From the NCBI RefSeq assembly GCF_013003915.1, contig NZ_JABAIV010000004.1:248001-312000 (forward strand): a stretch of DNA of 64,000 nt, written 5' to 3'. Below are positions 1 through 9,192 of the stretch, piece by piece. The notes below the pieces were generated by a model. The model searched no databases. It was not told the DNA's origin and saw only the letters and a program-made list of their open reading frames with translations. Positions within the stretch are counted from its first letter, which is position 1. Each line of letters starts with the position of its first letter. The DNA comes from Telluria aromaticivorans. Lineage in GTDB: Bacteria; Pseudomonadota; Gammaproteobacteria; Burkholderiales; Burkholderiaceae_D. The position numbers were made by a program, and so were the translations under genes.

Positions 1-851
1 TAGCGGTCCTTGAACGGCTTGAGCATGTGGGTCTCGGGCATGAAGCCGATCGTGTGGTGCAGGGCCGCGTAGCCGGTCGAGAAGCGCGCGGTTTCCAGGA
101 ACTCGGCGATGCCGTGGTCCGGGCTGTCCTTGACCGGGTTCACGTACGGGCAGGTCGGCCAGCCGCGCGCTTCCATGCCCGCGTACATGGCCGGCAGCAT
201 GGTCGAGCGCAGGAAGCCGCCCAGCTCTTCGCCCAGCTTGTCCGCCTGCGTGTGGATCAGCGTCATCGTGTAGCTGTAGTCGGCGCCGTTGGAGGTATGG
301 GTGTCGACCATCACGTCCGGGTCCCAGGCGGTGAACAGCTGGTTGAACACGCGGGCGGTCAGGGTGTCGCACTTGACGAAGTCGCGGTTCAGGTCGAGGT
401 GGCGGCTGTTGCCGCGGAAGCCGAACTGCTCGGGGCCGTCCTGGTTCACGCGCGAAGTGTCGGCGCGATTCAGGCTGCCGTCCACGTTGTACAGCGGGAC
501 GAACAGGAAAACCGTGTCTTTCAGCGCGGCCAGGCGCTCGGGCTGGGTGCAGAAGTCGCGCACCAGCGCCATGCAGCTGTCCACACCTTCCGGCTCGCCC
601 GGATGGATGCCGTTGTTGTTGAAGAAGACCGGACGGCCAGAGCGCTTGATGGTTTCGCGGTCGAACACGCCATCGCTCGTTACCACGCCCGCGTGGATCG
701 GCACGCCCGCATCGGACACGCCCACTTGGGTAAAGTGCAGCACGCCGGGATAGCGGCGCGCGAGGTCTTCGTACCAGGCGATGCAGTCGCGCAGGGTGGT
801 GGTTTGGTTCAGGTTGCCCTGTTCATAGGGCGTCAGCAGTTCGTTGGACAT
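1..851 (-). CDS. M14-family zinc carboxypeptidase, N-terminal part (cut by window edge)
   Basis: The gene reads leftward from ATG at 851 and leaves the window, so 283 residues are visible. Zinc-site signatures of the M14 family are present: HPGE with His83 and Glu86 as first ligands, NVDGSLNR near 122-129, HLDLNRDF at 151-158, and DTHTSNG with His185 as the third ligand. The catalytic Glu would lie beyond the edge. There is no signal peptide, so a cytoplasmic role in trimming peptide C-termini or amidated substrates is inferred. It starts 20 bp after the histidine kinase gene and is probably the last visible member of that operon. A second, secreted M14 protein is at 38439-40199. Substrate is unknown. 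Confidence 0.88.
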   Translation of the reverse strand, partial: MSNELLTPYEQGNLNQTTTLRDCIAWYEDLARRYPGVLHFTQVGVSDAGVPIHAGVVTSDGVFDRETIKRSGRPVFFNNNGIHPGEPEGVDSCMALVRDFCTQPERLAALKDTVFLFVPLYNVDGSLNRADTSRVNQDGPEQFGFRGNSRHLDLNRDFVKCDTLTARVFNQLFTAWDPDVMVDTHTSNGADYSYTMTLIHTQADKLGEELGGFLRSTMLPAMYAGMEARGWPTCPYVNPVKDSPDHGIAEFLETARFSTGYAALHHTIGFMPETHMLKPFKDR

Positions 852-870
852 GGTTTGCTTTGTGTTGGAG

Positions 871-2382
871 TTACTGAATGGTAGTCGGCACGGCAACCGG
901 TGCGGTGAGCGGCAGCGTGATCGCCAGCACGGTCCCGCCACCCGGGCTGGAACGCACGTCCATCACGCCGTGCACCGCGTACACGCGCTCGCGCATGCCG
1001 ATGATGCCGATGCCTTCCGAGGCGCTGGCCGGATCGAAGCCGTTGCCGTCGTCGGCCACGACGATGCGCAGCGTCTGCGCGCCTTCGTCCAGCACCAGGC
1101 GCACCTGGGCCGATGTCGCCTGCGCGTGCTTCATGATGTTCGACAGCGCTTCCTGCACGATGCGGTAGGCCGAAATGGCCAGTTCGTTGGGCAGACGCGA
1201 GAAATCGCCCTCGCCGTGGAATTCGAAACCGCAGCCGGAGCCGCTGTCGTAGTGGCGCACCATCTCTTCCACTGCGCCGTGCAGTCCCAGCATGTCGAGC
1301 ACTTCGGGGCGCAGGCGCCGCACCAGGCGGCGGCCGTTGGCGTACAGGTCGAGCGCCAGCTTGGTGATGGCCTGCGACTTGCGTCCGATCTCGTCGATCT
1401 CTGGACAGGGCACGGCCTTGGCCGCAAGGGCGCCGATGGCCTGCGCTTCCAGGCGCGCGGCGATCAGGGAGGCATTGAGTTCGTCGTGGATCTCGACCGC
1501 GATGCTCTTGCGCTCGTCCTCGATGATCGAATTTACTTTCTGGATGAGTTTACGCTTGTCGGCGTCGGCGCGCAGCGCTTCGTTGCGCGAGGCGAGCAGG
1601 TCGCGGGTGCGCTCGGCCACTTTGTTCTCGAGGTCGCGCTTGGATTCGTCCAGCGCCAGCGCCATCTCGCCGATCGAGGCCTGCAGCTCGCCCATCTCGC
1701 CGCCGGTGGTGACCGGCAGGTGCACGCGGAAGTCGCTGTTGCGGATGCGGCTCAGCGCCCCGATGGCTTCGCGCAGCGGCACCGTGAGCGAGCGCGCCAG
1801 CACCCAGGCCAGGATGCCGCTGACCGCCAGCGCCAGCGCCGCGATGCCGAGCTCAAACTGGAAGCGGCGGGTCTGCTTGGCCATCATGTTCGAGGGCGAC
1901 ATCGTCACCCGCACCCAGCCGACGATCTCGGTGGTGAGCGTCGGCGGGCGCAGCAGGCTCGATGCGGACACGTGGGGCGTGCCGTTGTCGGTGAACAGGT
2001 TGATCCACACCACCTGCTTCTTGATCGGCGCCTCGTAATAATGCGGCTGGGCGTCAATGGCCGATTCGGAATCCACGCGCACCGCCTGGGTGCCGTCCAC
2101 GCCCACCACTTCGATGCGATACAGGCTGCTGTCGGACTGCACCAGGCCGTTGATGGTCAGGCGCAGGTCGGACAGGTTGCCCGAGATGACGTTGTATTCG
2201 CTGGTCTCCGCCAGCGCGCGCGCCAGGATCCGTCCGCGCTCGGACAGTTCCTCGGCCACCTGCGAGCGGTGCGAATACCACGAGTACCACACGAAGGAGG
2301 TGAACAGGCAGGCCACCGGCAGCATGGTGATGAAGGTCATGCGCCGGCCGATGCTCCAGCCGCGCCAGAAGCGCAGCGTCAT
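871..2382 (-). CDS. NarX/UhpB-type sensor histidine kinase
   Basis: 503 residues. TM1 is near residues 15-35, a periplasmic region spans about 36-175, and TM2 is near 176-197. A HAMP-like linker and short coiled coil follow to about 265. The HisKA_3 dimerisation helix carries phospho-acceptor His299 in EIHDELN. The HATPase domain has the N box QEALSNIMKHA, the DDGNGFDP box and GIIGMRERV. This architecture phosphorylates NarL/FixJ-type regulators, and such a regulator is encoded two genes upstream (3391-4044). ATG overlaps the stop of the binding-protein gene (ATGA), implying translational coupling. The signal is unknown; the neighbouring periplasmic binding protein may present it. Confidence 0.93.
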   Translation of the reverse strand: MTLRFWRGWSIGRRMTFITMLPVACLFTSFVWYSWYSHRSQVAEELSERGRILARALAETSEYNVISGNLSDLRLTINGLVQSDSSLYRIEVVGVDGTQAVRVDSESAIDAQPHYYEAPIKKQVVWINLFTDNGTPHVSASSLLRPPTLTTEIVGWVRVTMSPSNMMAKQTRRFQFELGIAALALAVSGILAWVLARSLTVPLREAIGALSRIRNSDFRVHLPVTTGGEMGELQASIGEMALALDESKRDLENKVAERTRDLLASRNEALRADADKRKLIQKVNSIIEDERKSIAVEIHDELNASLIAARLEAQAIGALAAKAVPCPEIDEIGRKSQAITKLALDLYANGRRLVRRLRPEVLDMLGLHGAVEEMVRHYDSGSGCGFEFHGEGDFSRLPNELAISAYRIVQEALSNIMKHAQATSAQVRLVLDEGAQTLRIVVADDGNGFDPASASEGIGIIGMRERVYAVHGVMDVRSSPGGGTVLAITLPLTAPVAVPTTIQ

Positions 2383-3383
2383 GGCTTGGGCGCCACGGGG
2401 GCCGGTAGTGGAGCAATCGACGGAATGAGCGGCGCGCCGGCGGAGTGGGCCACCGACGGGGCTCGCAAGGGCGCAGCGTGACGCACCGGCGCACGCGCAA
2501 ACTTGCGCGCGCCATCGGTCACGCGCACGTCGAGCGAGCGTGCCACGCCTTCATTGACCAGGGTGCGAAAATAGCGCGGGAACTGCGGCGGGGCCAGCTC
2601 GCCGGTGGCGACGAAACTGGCCGCGATCTCGGCCACCTGGGTGTTGATGTCCTCGATCTCGGAATAGGTGGTGGCGAGCGCGCCGACCTTCACCATGTCG
2701 GCCGAGAAGCCGATCACGCCCTGCTTGCGGCGGTAGGTCGAGAGCAGGATGTTGCGCACGTTCTCCGGGTTGTAGACGTCGCCGTCGGGCAGCGCCAGCA
2801 GCACTTCGGAGCGCGTCATGCGGTTGAGCGTATGGTTGATGTCGTCGCCCAGGGCGAGCGGCTGGACGTCGACCTCGTTTTCCAGCGTCGGGCGCAGGAA
2901 GGCGGTGTCACGCCCGAGGATGGCGCCCACGCGCACCGGCCGTCCGTACAGCAGCGCGGCCAGGCGCAGCTGGTCGGCGGGCGCCGGCTCGGCATACACG
3001 GCGGTCATGGAGGCGGCGCGGCCAGGTGCGGATTTCGTCACCGCGCGCCAGACCTGGCTCGAGGTGAAGGCCGAGATCACCACGCAGTCGCAGCGGCGCG
3101 CCACGGCATCGCGCAAGGCGGTGGGGCCGATCGCCACGTAGAGCATGCGGCGGCGCTGACCGAGCTCGGTGCGGAAGGCGGCGAAGGTGGGCACCAGGCG
3201 CTTGTACAGGTCTTCGGCGATGCGGCGCGTGACTTCGCTGTCGTCGCCGGTGACGATCTGGAAGCGAAAGCCCGTGATCTCGTCGTCCTTCGTTGCATCG
3301 TGCTGCATCGGCGCCGCCTGCGCCGCGCAGGCAAGCAGCGCGAGCGCAGCGCAGGCCGTGCGCAGGAACCGGAAGGGCTGCAT
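2379..3383 (-). CDS. periplasmic substrate-binding-like protein of a two-component operon
   Basis: 334 residues starting with a cleavable signal peptide (about 1-23, ending AAQAA). The rest resembles the ABC_sub_bind type of periplasmic binding protein: an alternating alpha/beta body with a late GVIGFSADMVKVGAL segment, a region that in this family often holds the second lobe. The C-terminal 40 residues are Ala/Pro-rich and probably disordered. No permease or ATPase gene is adjacent. The gene sits 7 bp after the response regulator and overlaps the kinase start by 4 bp, so it more likely acts as a sensory accessory protein for that kinase than as a transport component. The family call rests on overall pattern and is tentative. 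Confidence 0.78.
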   Translation of the reverse strand: MQPFRFLRTACAALALLACAAQAAPMQHDATKDDEITGFRFQIVTGDDSEVTRRIAEDLYKRLVPTFAAFRTELGQRRRMLYVAIGPTALRDAVARRCDCVVISAFTSSQVWRAVTKSAPGRAASMTAVYAEPAPADQLRLAALLYGRPVRVGAILGRDTAFLRPTLENEVDVQPLALGDDINHTLNRMTRSEVLLALPDGDVYNPENVRNILLSTYRRKQGVIGFSADMVKVGALATTYSEIEDINTQVAEIAASFVATGELAPPQFPRYFRTLVNEGVARSLDVRVTDGARKFARAPVRHAAPLRAPSVAHSAGAPLIPSIAPLPAPVAPKP

Positions 3384-3390
3384 CGGCGGC

Positions 3391-4044
3391 TTAAGGTTCG
3401 ATCAGGCCGTGCTTCACGGCCAGCAGCGTGATGTTGGCCTGGCGGTGCACGCCCAGCTTCTCCTTGATCGACTGGCTGACATTGCTGATGGTCTTGGTCG
3501 ACAAATCGAGCTTCTCGGCGATTTCGGCATTGGTCATGCCCTCGGCCATCAGCTTGAAGATCTCGAGCCCGCGCTCATCGAGCTGCGATTGCGGTGTGAC
3601 GTCGCCGCGCACCGCCATGCTGGCCAGGCGCGAAGCGATCTGCGGCAGGAAGTACAGCTTGCCGTCGTGGGCGTGGCGCACGGCGGTCACCAGGTCGGAC
3701 GGGTCGCAATCTTTCGTGACGAAGGCATGCGCGCCCATGCGGTAGGTTTCCTTGATCAGGCTGTCCTGGTCGAACTGGCTCAGGAAGATGATCTTCGCGC
3801 CCGGGTCGTCCTTCAGGATGCTTTGTGCGGCATCGAGGCCGGTCAGCTCGGTCCCGAAGCGCATGTCGAGGATGACCACGTCGGGCTGCTGCGACGCATA
3901 CAGCGCCACCGCCTCGCTCGGGGTCTTGGCCTGCCCCACTACCTGCATGCCTGCCGCTTCCAGCGACATGGCAAAGCCGGTCATGACGATCGGATGGTCG
4001 TCGGCCAGCATGACGCGAATCGGGTTTTTCTGTTCGGACACCAC
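3391..4044 (-). CDS. NarL/FixJ-family response regulator
   Basis: 217 residues. The receiver domain (about 9-125) has acidic pocket D15-D16, phospho-acceptor Asp60 in VVILDMR, and Lys near 113 in FVTKD. The LuxR-type helix-turn-helix is at about 150-215 (LDERGLEIFKLMAEGMTNAEIAEKL). The start is GTG at 4044, chosen because AGGAG lies 5 bp upstream; a second GTG follows immediately. It is first gene of the operon with the binding protein and kinase at 871-3383 and is their likely output. The target genes are unknown; the TonB gene starts 307 bp away in the opposite direction and shares the control region. Confidence 0.95.
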   Translation of the reverse strand: MVSEQKNPIRVMLADDHPIVMTGFAMSLEAAGMQVVGQAKTPSEAVALYASQQPDVVILDMRFGTELTGLDAAQSILKDDPGAKIIFLSQFDQDSLIKETYRMGAHAFVTKDCDPSDLVTAVRHAHDGKLYFLPQIASRLASMAVRGDVTPQSQLDERGLEIFKLMAEGMTNAEIAEKLDLSTKTISNVSQSIKEKLGVHRQANITLLAVKHGLIEP

Positions 4045-4263
4045 TTTTACTCCTGTCTTGAGGCCCGCTTACATTCGCTTACCAAGTTCTGGCAGCTATG
4101 TGTGCCAATGGACGGAACGGGTGCGGGTGATAGAAGGATTATTTCATACAACGCGTCACGATGCGAGTGCCCGCTTTTCCTTGGGGGCTGGCGCCAGCAC
4201 TCTTACACATGGAATCAAAATTACTACGAATTCGCTTTACTAATTGCTAGGCTCTAGCATATA

Positions 4264-4292
4264 TTGATTCCATAAGCTGTCTTATGCATATC
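4264..4292 (+). promoter_or_regulatory. candidate sigma-70 promoter for the tonB-like gene
   Basis: In the 307-bp divergent gap (4045-4351), TTGATT at 4264-4269 is separated by 17 bp from CATATC at 4287-4292. It lies 60 bp before the ATG of the TonB protein. The match is partial. Nothing else in the gap resembles a gene; the stretch is visibly A+T-richer than its flanks, as expected of a shared promoter region. Confidence 0.35.
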
Positions 4293-4351
4293 TTTCCTGA
4301 GGTAAAAAGTTCTGCGACCCAGTCGCCGTGCGACAAAAAAAGGAGAACACC

Positions 4352-5014
4352 ATGCACTTTTCGCAAATCAATGATGCGCCCGGCGGCAAGGCCGGCAAGT
4401 TCGCTCTCGTCGCCGGCCTGCATGCCCTGGTGGCGGTGGGCATGGTCAACATGATGAACAGCAAGACCATCAGCCTGCCGGCCCTGCTGGACGACAAGAT
4501 CGTCTGGATGCAGCCGGAGGTCCCGCCTCCACCACCGCCGGAACCACCGCAGCCGCAGCAGAAAGTCAGCAAGCCGGACATCGTGGTGCCGAAGACCGAA
4601 GTCGAGGTGGCACCTCCGCCAATGGAAGACCAGGTCCAGGCCAGCACCGAGCCAGATCCGGCGCCGGAACCGGCACTGCCTTCGCAGAATGACGCACCGC
4701 CGGCGCCGCCGGCCTCGAACAGCAATCCGGGCGAAATGCGCAGCGCCGTACTGGCCGATGCCAACGGTTGCGCCAAGCCGGAGTATCCGGTGAGTGCGGC
4801 CCGCAATGGCGAGACCGGCACCGTGACGCTGGCGCTGATGGTGGGCGCCGACGGCCGGGTGCAGGGTTCGCGGGTGCAGAAGTCGAGCGGCTCGCGTGAC
4901 CTGGACCGCGCCGCGGTGAATGCCCTGAGCCTGTGCCAGTTCAAGCCAGCCATGAATGCCGGCGTCGCCGAAGCCGGATGGGCGCAGATCGCCTACGTCT
5001 GGACCCTCGAATAG
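4352..5014 (+). CDS. TonB-family energy transducer
   Basis: 220 residues from ATG 4352, chosen over an in-frame ATG at 4328 because AAAGGAG lies directly upstream of 4352. A single N-terminal membrane anchor (about 16-34) is followed by a Pro-rich periplasmic spacer (about 55-125, with a run of six prolines and many PxP repeats). The C-terminal TonB fold (about 130-220) has PEYPVSAARNGETGTV and ends in AYVWTLE. The family links ExbB/ExbD proton-motive energy to outer-membrane receptors, but no exbBD or receptor gene is adjacent, so the partner is unknown. A terminator follows immediately, making it a single-gene unit. Confidence 0.92.
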   Translation: MHFSQINDAPGGKAGKFALVAGLHALVAVGMVNMMNSKTISLPALLDDKIVWMQPEVPPPPPPEPPQPQQKVSKPDIVVPKTEVEVAPPPMEDQVQASTEPDPAPEPALPSQNDAPPAPPASNSNPGEMRSAVLADANGCAKPEYPVSAARNGETGTVTLALMVGADGRVQGSRVQKSSGSRDLDRAAVNALSLCQFKPAMNAGVAEAGWAQIAYVWTLE

Positions 5015-5038
5015 GTTTCCCGGGTTTTCCCCCTCTTC

Positions 5039-5073
5039 GCCCGCCCCAGCTTTTAGCCTGGCGGGCTTTTTTT
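5039..5073 (+). terminator. Rho-independent terminator after the tonB-like gene
   Basis: GCCCGCC at 5039-5045 pairs with GGCGGGC at 5060-5066, followed by seven T residues at 5067-5073. It is 25 bp after the stop codon, a classic intrinsic terminator separating this gene from the M28-like gene at 5160. Confidence 0.85.
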
Positions 5074-5159
5074 CGCCCGCAGTTTCGCCGTCGACCCTGG
5101 AGGCCGCACACCGACACACCCGCAGTACCGACAACAATACCAATAACTGGAGAGAGAAG

Positions 5160-7457
5160 ATGCTTACCGCTGGATCCTTGAGGGCGCCGCCGCGTGCCCT
5201 TGGCCTGGCCGCGCTGGCGGCCGCCTGCCTGACCCTGGGTGCACTGGCCTGGCTGGCCATCGCACCCGCCACCACACTGCCCGCGCCGGCCGGAGCGCCC
5301 CAGCTCGAGCGCATGCTGCGCCACGTGGCGGTGCTGGCAAGCGAGCCGCGGCCGATCGCGACCGGCGCCAACGCCAGGGCGCGCGACTATATCGTGGGCC
5401 AGTTGCGTGGCATGGGCCTGGCGCCGCTGGTGCAGAAAACCACCGTGCAGAAATCGGTGATCCAGTACTGGGGCGGCAGGCATGTGACCCTGGGTGTGGT
5501 CCACAACATCCTCGTGCGTATCCCGGGAAATGCGCCTGGCAGCATGCAGCGCCCTGCGCTCCTGCTCGCGGCGCACTACGACACCGGCAAGACCACGCTG
5601 GGCGCGGCCCGTTCGGGCGCGCAGGTGGCGGCGCTGCTGGAAACCGCCCGGGTGCTGAGTTCAAGCCCTGCGCGAGCGAACGACATCGTGCTGCTGTTTG
5701 CCGATGGCGAGAGCGTCGGTGCACTGGGCGCGAAAGGCTTCGCCGAACAGCATCCGTGGGCGCGGCAGGTGGGCCTGGCCCTGCGCTTCGACAGCGCGGG
5801 GAGCAGCGGGCCGCCGGTACTGGTCGATGCTGCGGGCGCCGGAAGTGCGGTACTGCGCGGCGTTTCCACGGCAGTGCCGGGCGTCGAGGGTTCTTCGATG
5901 GTGGCCGGACTGGCCAGGCTGCTGCCCGACCCGCTGCGTATCGGGCCGCTCGCCGGCATCGATGCCCCTGCCCTGCTGTTCGCGAATACCGGCAAACGCT
6001 TCGATGCCGAGCGCGTGCTCGATACGCCGCAGCGCCTGGACCCGGCCATGCTGGGGCAACTGGGCGACACCATGCTGCGTCTGGCGCGCCACTTCGGCGA
6101 CGCATCCTTGGGACGCGGCGTCCATTACGCGCACAGCTATTTCACCCTGCCGCTGGTGGGCAGCGTCCGGCATTCGGCCTTCCTGTCCTGGGGCCTGGCG
6201 GTGCTCAGTTGCGTGCTGCTGGTGCGGGGCTACCGGCGCGCACTGGCGGAATCCGACACCACGGTGGCGCCGCTGGTGCAGGGCTTCTTCGGCATCGCGC
6301 TGATCCTGCTGGCGGCGCGCATGGGCCTGTGGGAGCGGCGCGAGGAAGTGATCGCACTGACGCAGGCCGCCAGCCATGAGCCGGTGCTGGTGTTCGCGAT
6401 TATGAGCGGCTGCCTGTTCGTCGGCGCGCTCTACGTGTTGCGCTGGCTGGCCGGCGGCGTCCCGGTCTTCCTCGGTGCCATGGCGTGGATCACCGCAGTC
6501 CTGGTCGGGGTATTGCTGGCGGCGCCCGAGGTGGCCTATTTGCTCGCGTGGCCGCTGGTGGCGGCACTTGGCGCCTTCACGGCACTGCAGGCTGCACCCG
6601 GCTCCATGGCCCGCCTCGCGATCGTGGCCGCCGGACTCATTCCCGCGCTGGTGCTGTTCATGCCAGCCCTGCTTGATGCCTGGACCGAGCTGGCGCCGCA
6701 GGGACTGTATGTGCCGGCGCTGGTTGTCGCCATCCTGATGCTGTGCTTCGCGAGCGTGCTGCTGCTGGTGCCGGTCGGGCGTGTCGCAGGGCCGGCGCTG
6801 GTGCTGGTGTTTGCCGGTTGCGCGGCCTTGCCTGCGCCCGAGCGCGGCGCCAGCCCGGCGCCGCAGGAACGCGTCATGGTGGAACCGGACCGCCTGGTCT
6901 ATTTCAAGGACATGAACAGCTGGCGCGCTTACTGGCTGCTGCCGCCGCAGCCGCTCGACGGCTGGTCCAAGTCCCTGTTCCCTGGCCTGGCGCAGCCGGT
7001 AATCCATGTCGACGTCTTCGGCTGGCACAGCCCGCGCCAGTGGTATGCGATCGCGCCGCGCGAAGACCGCATCGCCTTCCCCGAAGCGTTCTTGCTGAAG
7101 AATCCAGCCCTGGCCTCGACCAACGCGAAGCAAACCACGCGGCAGCTTGAATTCACGCTGCGCTCGAAGAACCGCGCACCGCATATCGAGCTGTGGGCAG
7201 CCGGCACCAAGCCGCTGCGCTCGACCGTCAACGGGCGGGTGCTGACCTCGAGCGAAGGTGGATGGTCGATGTCGCTGTACGGGATGGAGGACGGGCTGCT
7301 GCGCTTCACGGTCGACGCCAAGGCCGAAGACCTGCTGGCGATCGTGGTCGAGGAACGCATGCCCGGCCTGCCGACCCACCTGCTGCCGCCCGGCGCGCCG
7401 CCGCGGATGCCGGGAACGGGCATGACAATCTCCTCGGACGTGCTGCGGTTTTACTGA
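5160..7457 (+). CDS. membrane M28-like protein with degenerate metal site (probable pseudopeptidase)
   Basis: 765 residues from ATG 5160, preceded by GGAGAG. Layout: TM anchor (about 14-35), M28 domain (about 48-320), six to eight hydrophobic segments (about 350-560), then a periplasmic C-terminal beta-rich domain (about 570-765). This matches the ER-metallopeptidase-1-like branch of M28. The family's first ligand is kept (His139 in AAHYDT), and so are Asp211 and Glu184. The bridging Asp-Asp is replaced by Arg151-Ser152, the second Glu of the Glu-Glu pair by Ser185, and the last His of the YHTxxDTP motif by Glu284. Fold landmarks around these sites are intact. Loss of peptidase activity is inferred. 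A complete M28 enzyme follows 64 bp downstream. Confidence 0.85.
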   Translation: MLTAGSLRAPPRALGLAALAAACLTLGALAWLAIAPATTLPAPAGAPQLERMLRHVAVLASEPRPIATGANARARDYIVGQLRGMGLAPLVQKTTVQKSVIQYWGGRHVTLGVVHNILVRIPGNAPGSMQRPALLLAAHYDTGKTTLGAARSGAQVAALLETARVLSSSPARANDIVLLFADGESVGALGAKGFAEQHPWARQVGLALRFDSAGSSGPPVLVDAAGAGSAVLRGVSTAVPGVEGSSMVAGLARLLPDPLRIGPLAGIDAPALLFANTGKRFDAERVLDTPQRLDPAMLGQLGDTMLRLARHFGDASLGRGVHYAHSYFTLPLVGSVRHSAFLSWGLAVLSCVLLVRGYRRALAESDTTVAPLVQGFFGIALILLAARMGLWERREEVIALTQAASHEPVLVFAIMSGCLFVGALYVLRWLAGGVPVFLGAMAWITAVLVGVLLAAPEVAYLLAWPLVAALGAFTALQAAPGSMARLAIVAAGLIPALVLFMPALLDAWTELAPQGLYVPALVVAILMLCFASVLLLVPVGRVAGPALVLVFAGCAALPAPERGASPAPQERVMVEPDRLVYFKDMNSWRAYWLLPPQPLDGWSKSLFPGLAQPVIHVDVFGWHSPRQWYAIAPREDRIAFPEAFLLKNPALASTNAKQTTRQLEFTLRSKNRAPHIELWAAGTKPLRSTVNGRVLTSSEGGWSMSLYGMEDGLLRFTVDAKAEDLLAIVVEERMPGLPTHLLPPGAPPRMPGTGMTISSDVLRFY

Positions 7458-7521
7458 GCAGTTGGCATACAATGCTCGACGCACCCAGTGCTTTACCCTT
7501 CAACTTACGCAGCAGGATTCC

Positions 7522-9174
7522 ATGTACAAGATCGTCTCCTCCGTTGTCCTCACCGCCCTCGCGGGCAGCCTGGCGCTGGCCTATCCGGCCCACGCCGCCG
7601 GCGCAGCCAAGTCGCCAAAATCCGCACAAGCTGCGACCGTCAAGGAAGCGCCATTGCGCGCCCACCTGGCCTTCCTGTCGTCCGACGCCGTCGAAGGCCG
7701 CGGCACCGGCCAGCGCGGTGGCGAACTGACCGTTACTTACCTGGAAACGCAAGCCGCCGCCGCCGGCCTGCAGCCGGCCAATAACGGCAGCTTCCGCCAG
7801 CCGGTGAAGATCGCGGGCGTGCGCTCGCTGCCGCAGAAGAGCAATCTGGGCATCATCGCCGGCGGCCAGGCGCTGCCGCTGCAATTCGGTTCCGACTGGG
7901 TCTGGGGACCGGGCGATGCCAAGCCGGACCACACGCTCGACGCGGAGCTGGTCTTCGTCGGCTACGGCATCAACGCGCCGGAAGAAGGCTGGGACGATTT
8001 CAAGGGCGTGGACGTCAAGGGCAAGGTCATCGTCATGATGGTGAACGACCCGGCGCCGACCGCAGCGGAGCCAAAGCGCTTCAATGGCGCGGGCCTGACC
8101 TATTACGGCCGCTGGACCTATAAACTCGAAGAAGCCGCGCGCCAGGGCGCCGCCGGCGTGCTGCTGATCCACACCGACGCATCGGCCTCGTATGGCTGGA
8201 GCGTGGTGCAAAACAGCTGGGCCTCTGCAGAGCGCTTCCAGCTGGCCGAGGGCAAGCTGGGCACCGGCCTGCAGGGCTGGATGACCGACGCCACCGCACG
8301 CAAGCTGTTCGCCGCCAGCGGCCAGGACCTCGACAAGCTGCGCCTCGCGGCCGAAGACAAGGCCTTCAAGCCGGTCGTACTCAATGCGCGTGTGAAGGGC
8401 GAGGCGCGTGCCGAAGTGCGTACGCTGAACGAATTCAACGTGGCCGGCGTCGTGCCGGGCACCGACCCAAAGCTCAAGGACGAAGTCGTGGTGTACAGCG
8501 CGCACTGGGACCACATGGGCAAGCAGGGTAGCGAGGGCGACACCATCTTCAACGGCGCGGTCGACAACGCCTCGGGCACCGCCGCGCTGCTGGCGATGGC
8601 GGAGCAAGCCTCGCGCAACCCGGCCAAGCGCAGCCAGATGTTCCTGTGGGTCGCGGCCGAAGAGCAGGGCCTGCTGGGCAGCGCCGCCTATGCCACCAAG
8701 CCGCTGTGGCCGATCGAGAAGACCGTCGCCAACCTGAACCTGGACAGCCTGAACTTCGTCGGCCTGGTCAAGGACGTCAGCACCCCGGGCAGCGAGCGCA
8801 CCGACCTGGGCGCGATGGCAGCAGCCACCGCCAAGAGCATGGGCCTGCAGATCGCAGCAAGCAAGCCGGACCTCGCCGGCGGCTACTTCCGCAGCGACCA
8901 CTTCAGCTTCGCCAAGGCCGGCGTGCCGGCATTCTCGGTGGGCGCGGGTCACGGCTGGGTGAAGGACGTGGAAGCGAGCGACGCCAAGCAGAAAGCTTAC
9001 CGCGCGCGCTACCACCAGGTGTCGGATGAATACGATCCGAACTGGGATTTGTCGGGCATGGTGCAGCAGGCGCAGTTCACGCTGAACCTGGGCCGCATGG
9101 TGGCGGATTCGCCGAAGGCGCCGCAGTGGAAGGCGGGTGATCCGTTCGGAAAGGCGCGTACGGCGGCGAAGTAA
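7522..9174 (+). CDS. secreted M28-family metallopeptidase with PA domain
   Basis: 550 residues from ATG 7522; upstream in-frame codons lack a better ribosome site. Signal peptide about 1-25 (AYPAHAAGA). A protease-associated insert (about 130-270) lies ahead of the catalytic domain (about 300-530). All M28 dizinc ligands are visible: SAHWDHMG, GAVDNASG, AAEEQG with the catalytic Glu-metal Glu pair, NLNLDSLN, and YHQVSDEY with the final His. Active aminopeptidase-type hydrolysis in the periplasm or outside the cell is expected. It contrasts with the degenerate M28-like protein just upstream, with which it is likely co-transcribed. Confidence 0.95.
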   Translation: MYKIVSSVVLTALAGSLALAYPAHAAGAAKSPKSAQAATVKEAPLRAHLAFLSSDAVEGRGTGQRGGELTVTYLETQAAAAGLQPANNGSFRQPVKIAGVRSLPQKSNLGIIAGGQALPLQFGSDWVWGPGDAKPDHTLDAELVFVGYGINAPEEGWDDFKGVDVKGKVIVMMVNDPAPTAAEPKRFNGAGLTYYGRWTYKLEEAARQGAAGVLLIHTDASASYGWSVVQNSWASAERFQLAEGKLGTGLQGWMTDATARKLFAASGQDLDKLRLAAEDKAFKPVVLNARVKGEARAEVRTLNEFNVAGVVPGTDPKLKDEVVVYSAHWDHMGKQGSEGDTIFNGAVDNASGTAALLAMAEQASRNPAKRSQMFLWVAAEEQGLLGSAAYATKPLWPIEKTVANLNLDSLNFVGLVKDVSTPGSERTDLGAMAAATAKSMGLQIAASKPDLAGGYFRSDHFSFAKAGVPAFSVGAGHGWVKDVEASDAKQKAYRARYHQVSDEYDPNWDLSGMVQQAQFTLNLGRMVADSPKAPQWKAGDPFGKARTAAK

Positions 9175-9192
9175 TCGCTATCGTCTCGCTTT

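Noticed and set aside
27-884. Plus-strand frame of 285 codons at the left edge
   Set aside because: It is the shadow of the minus-strand M14 carboxypeptidase, which has clear zinc-ligand motifs.
4956-5159. Upstream extension of the M28-like gene into the tonB-like gene
   Set aside because: It would cross the intrinsic terminator at 5039-5073 and lacks a ribosome site; ATG 5160 has one and is followed by the membrane anchor.
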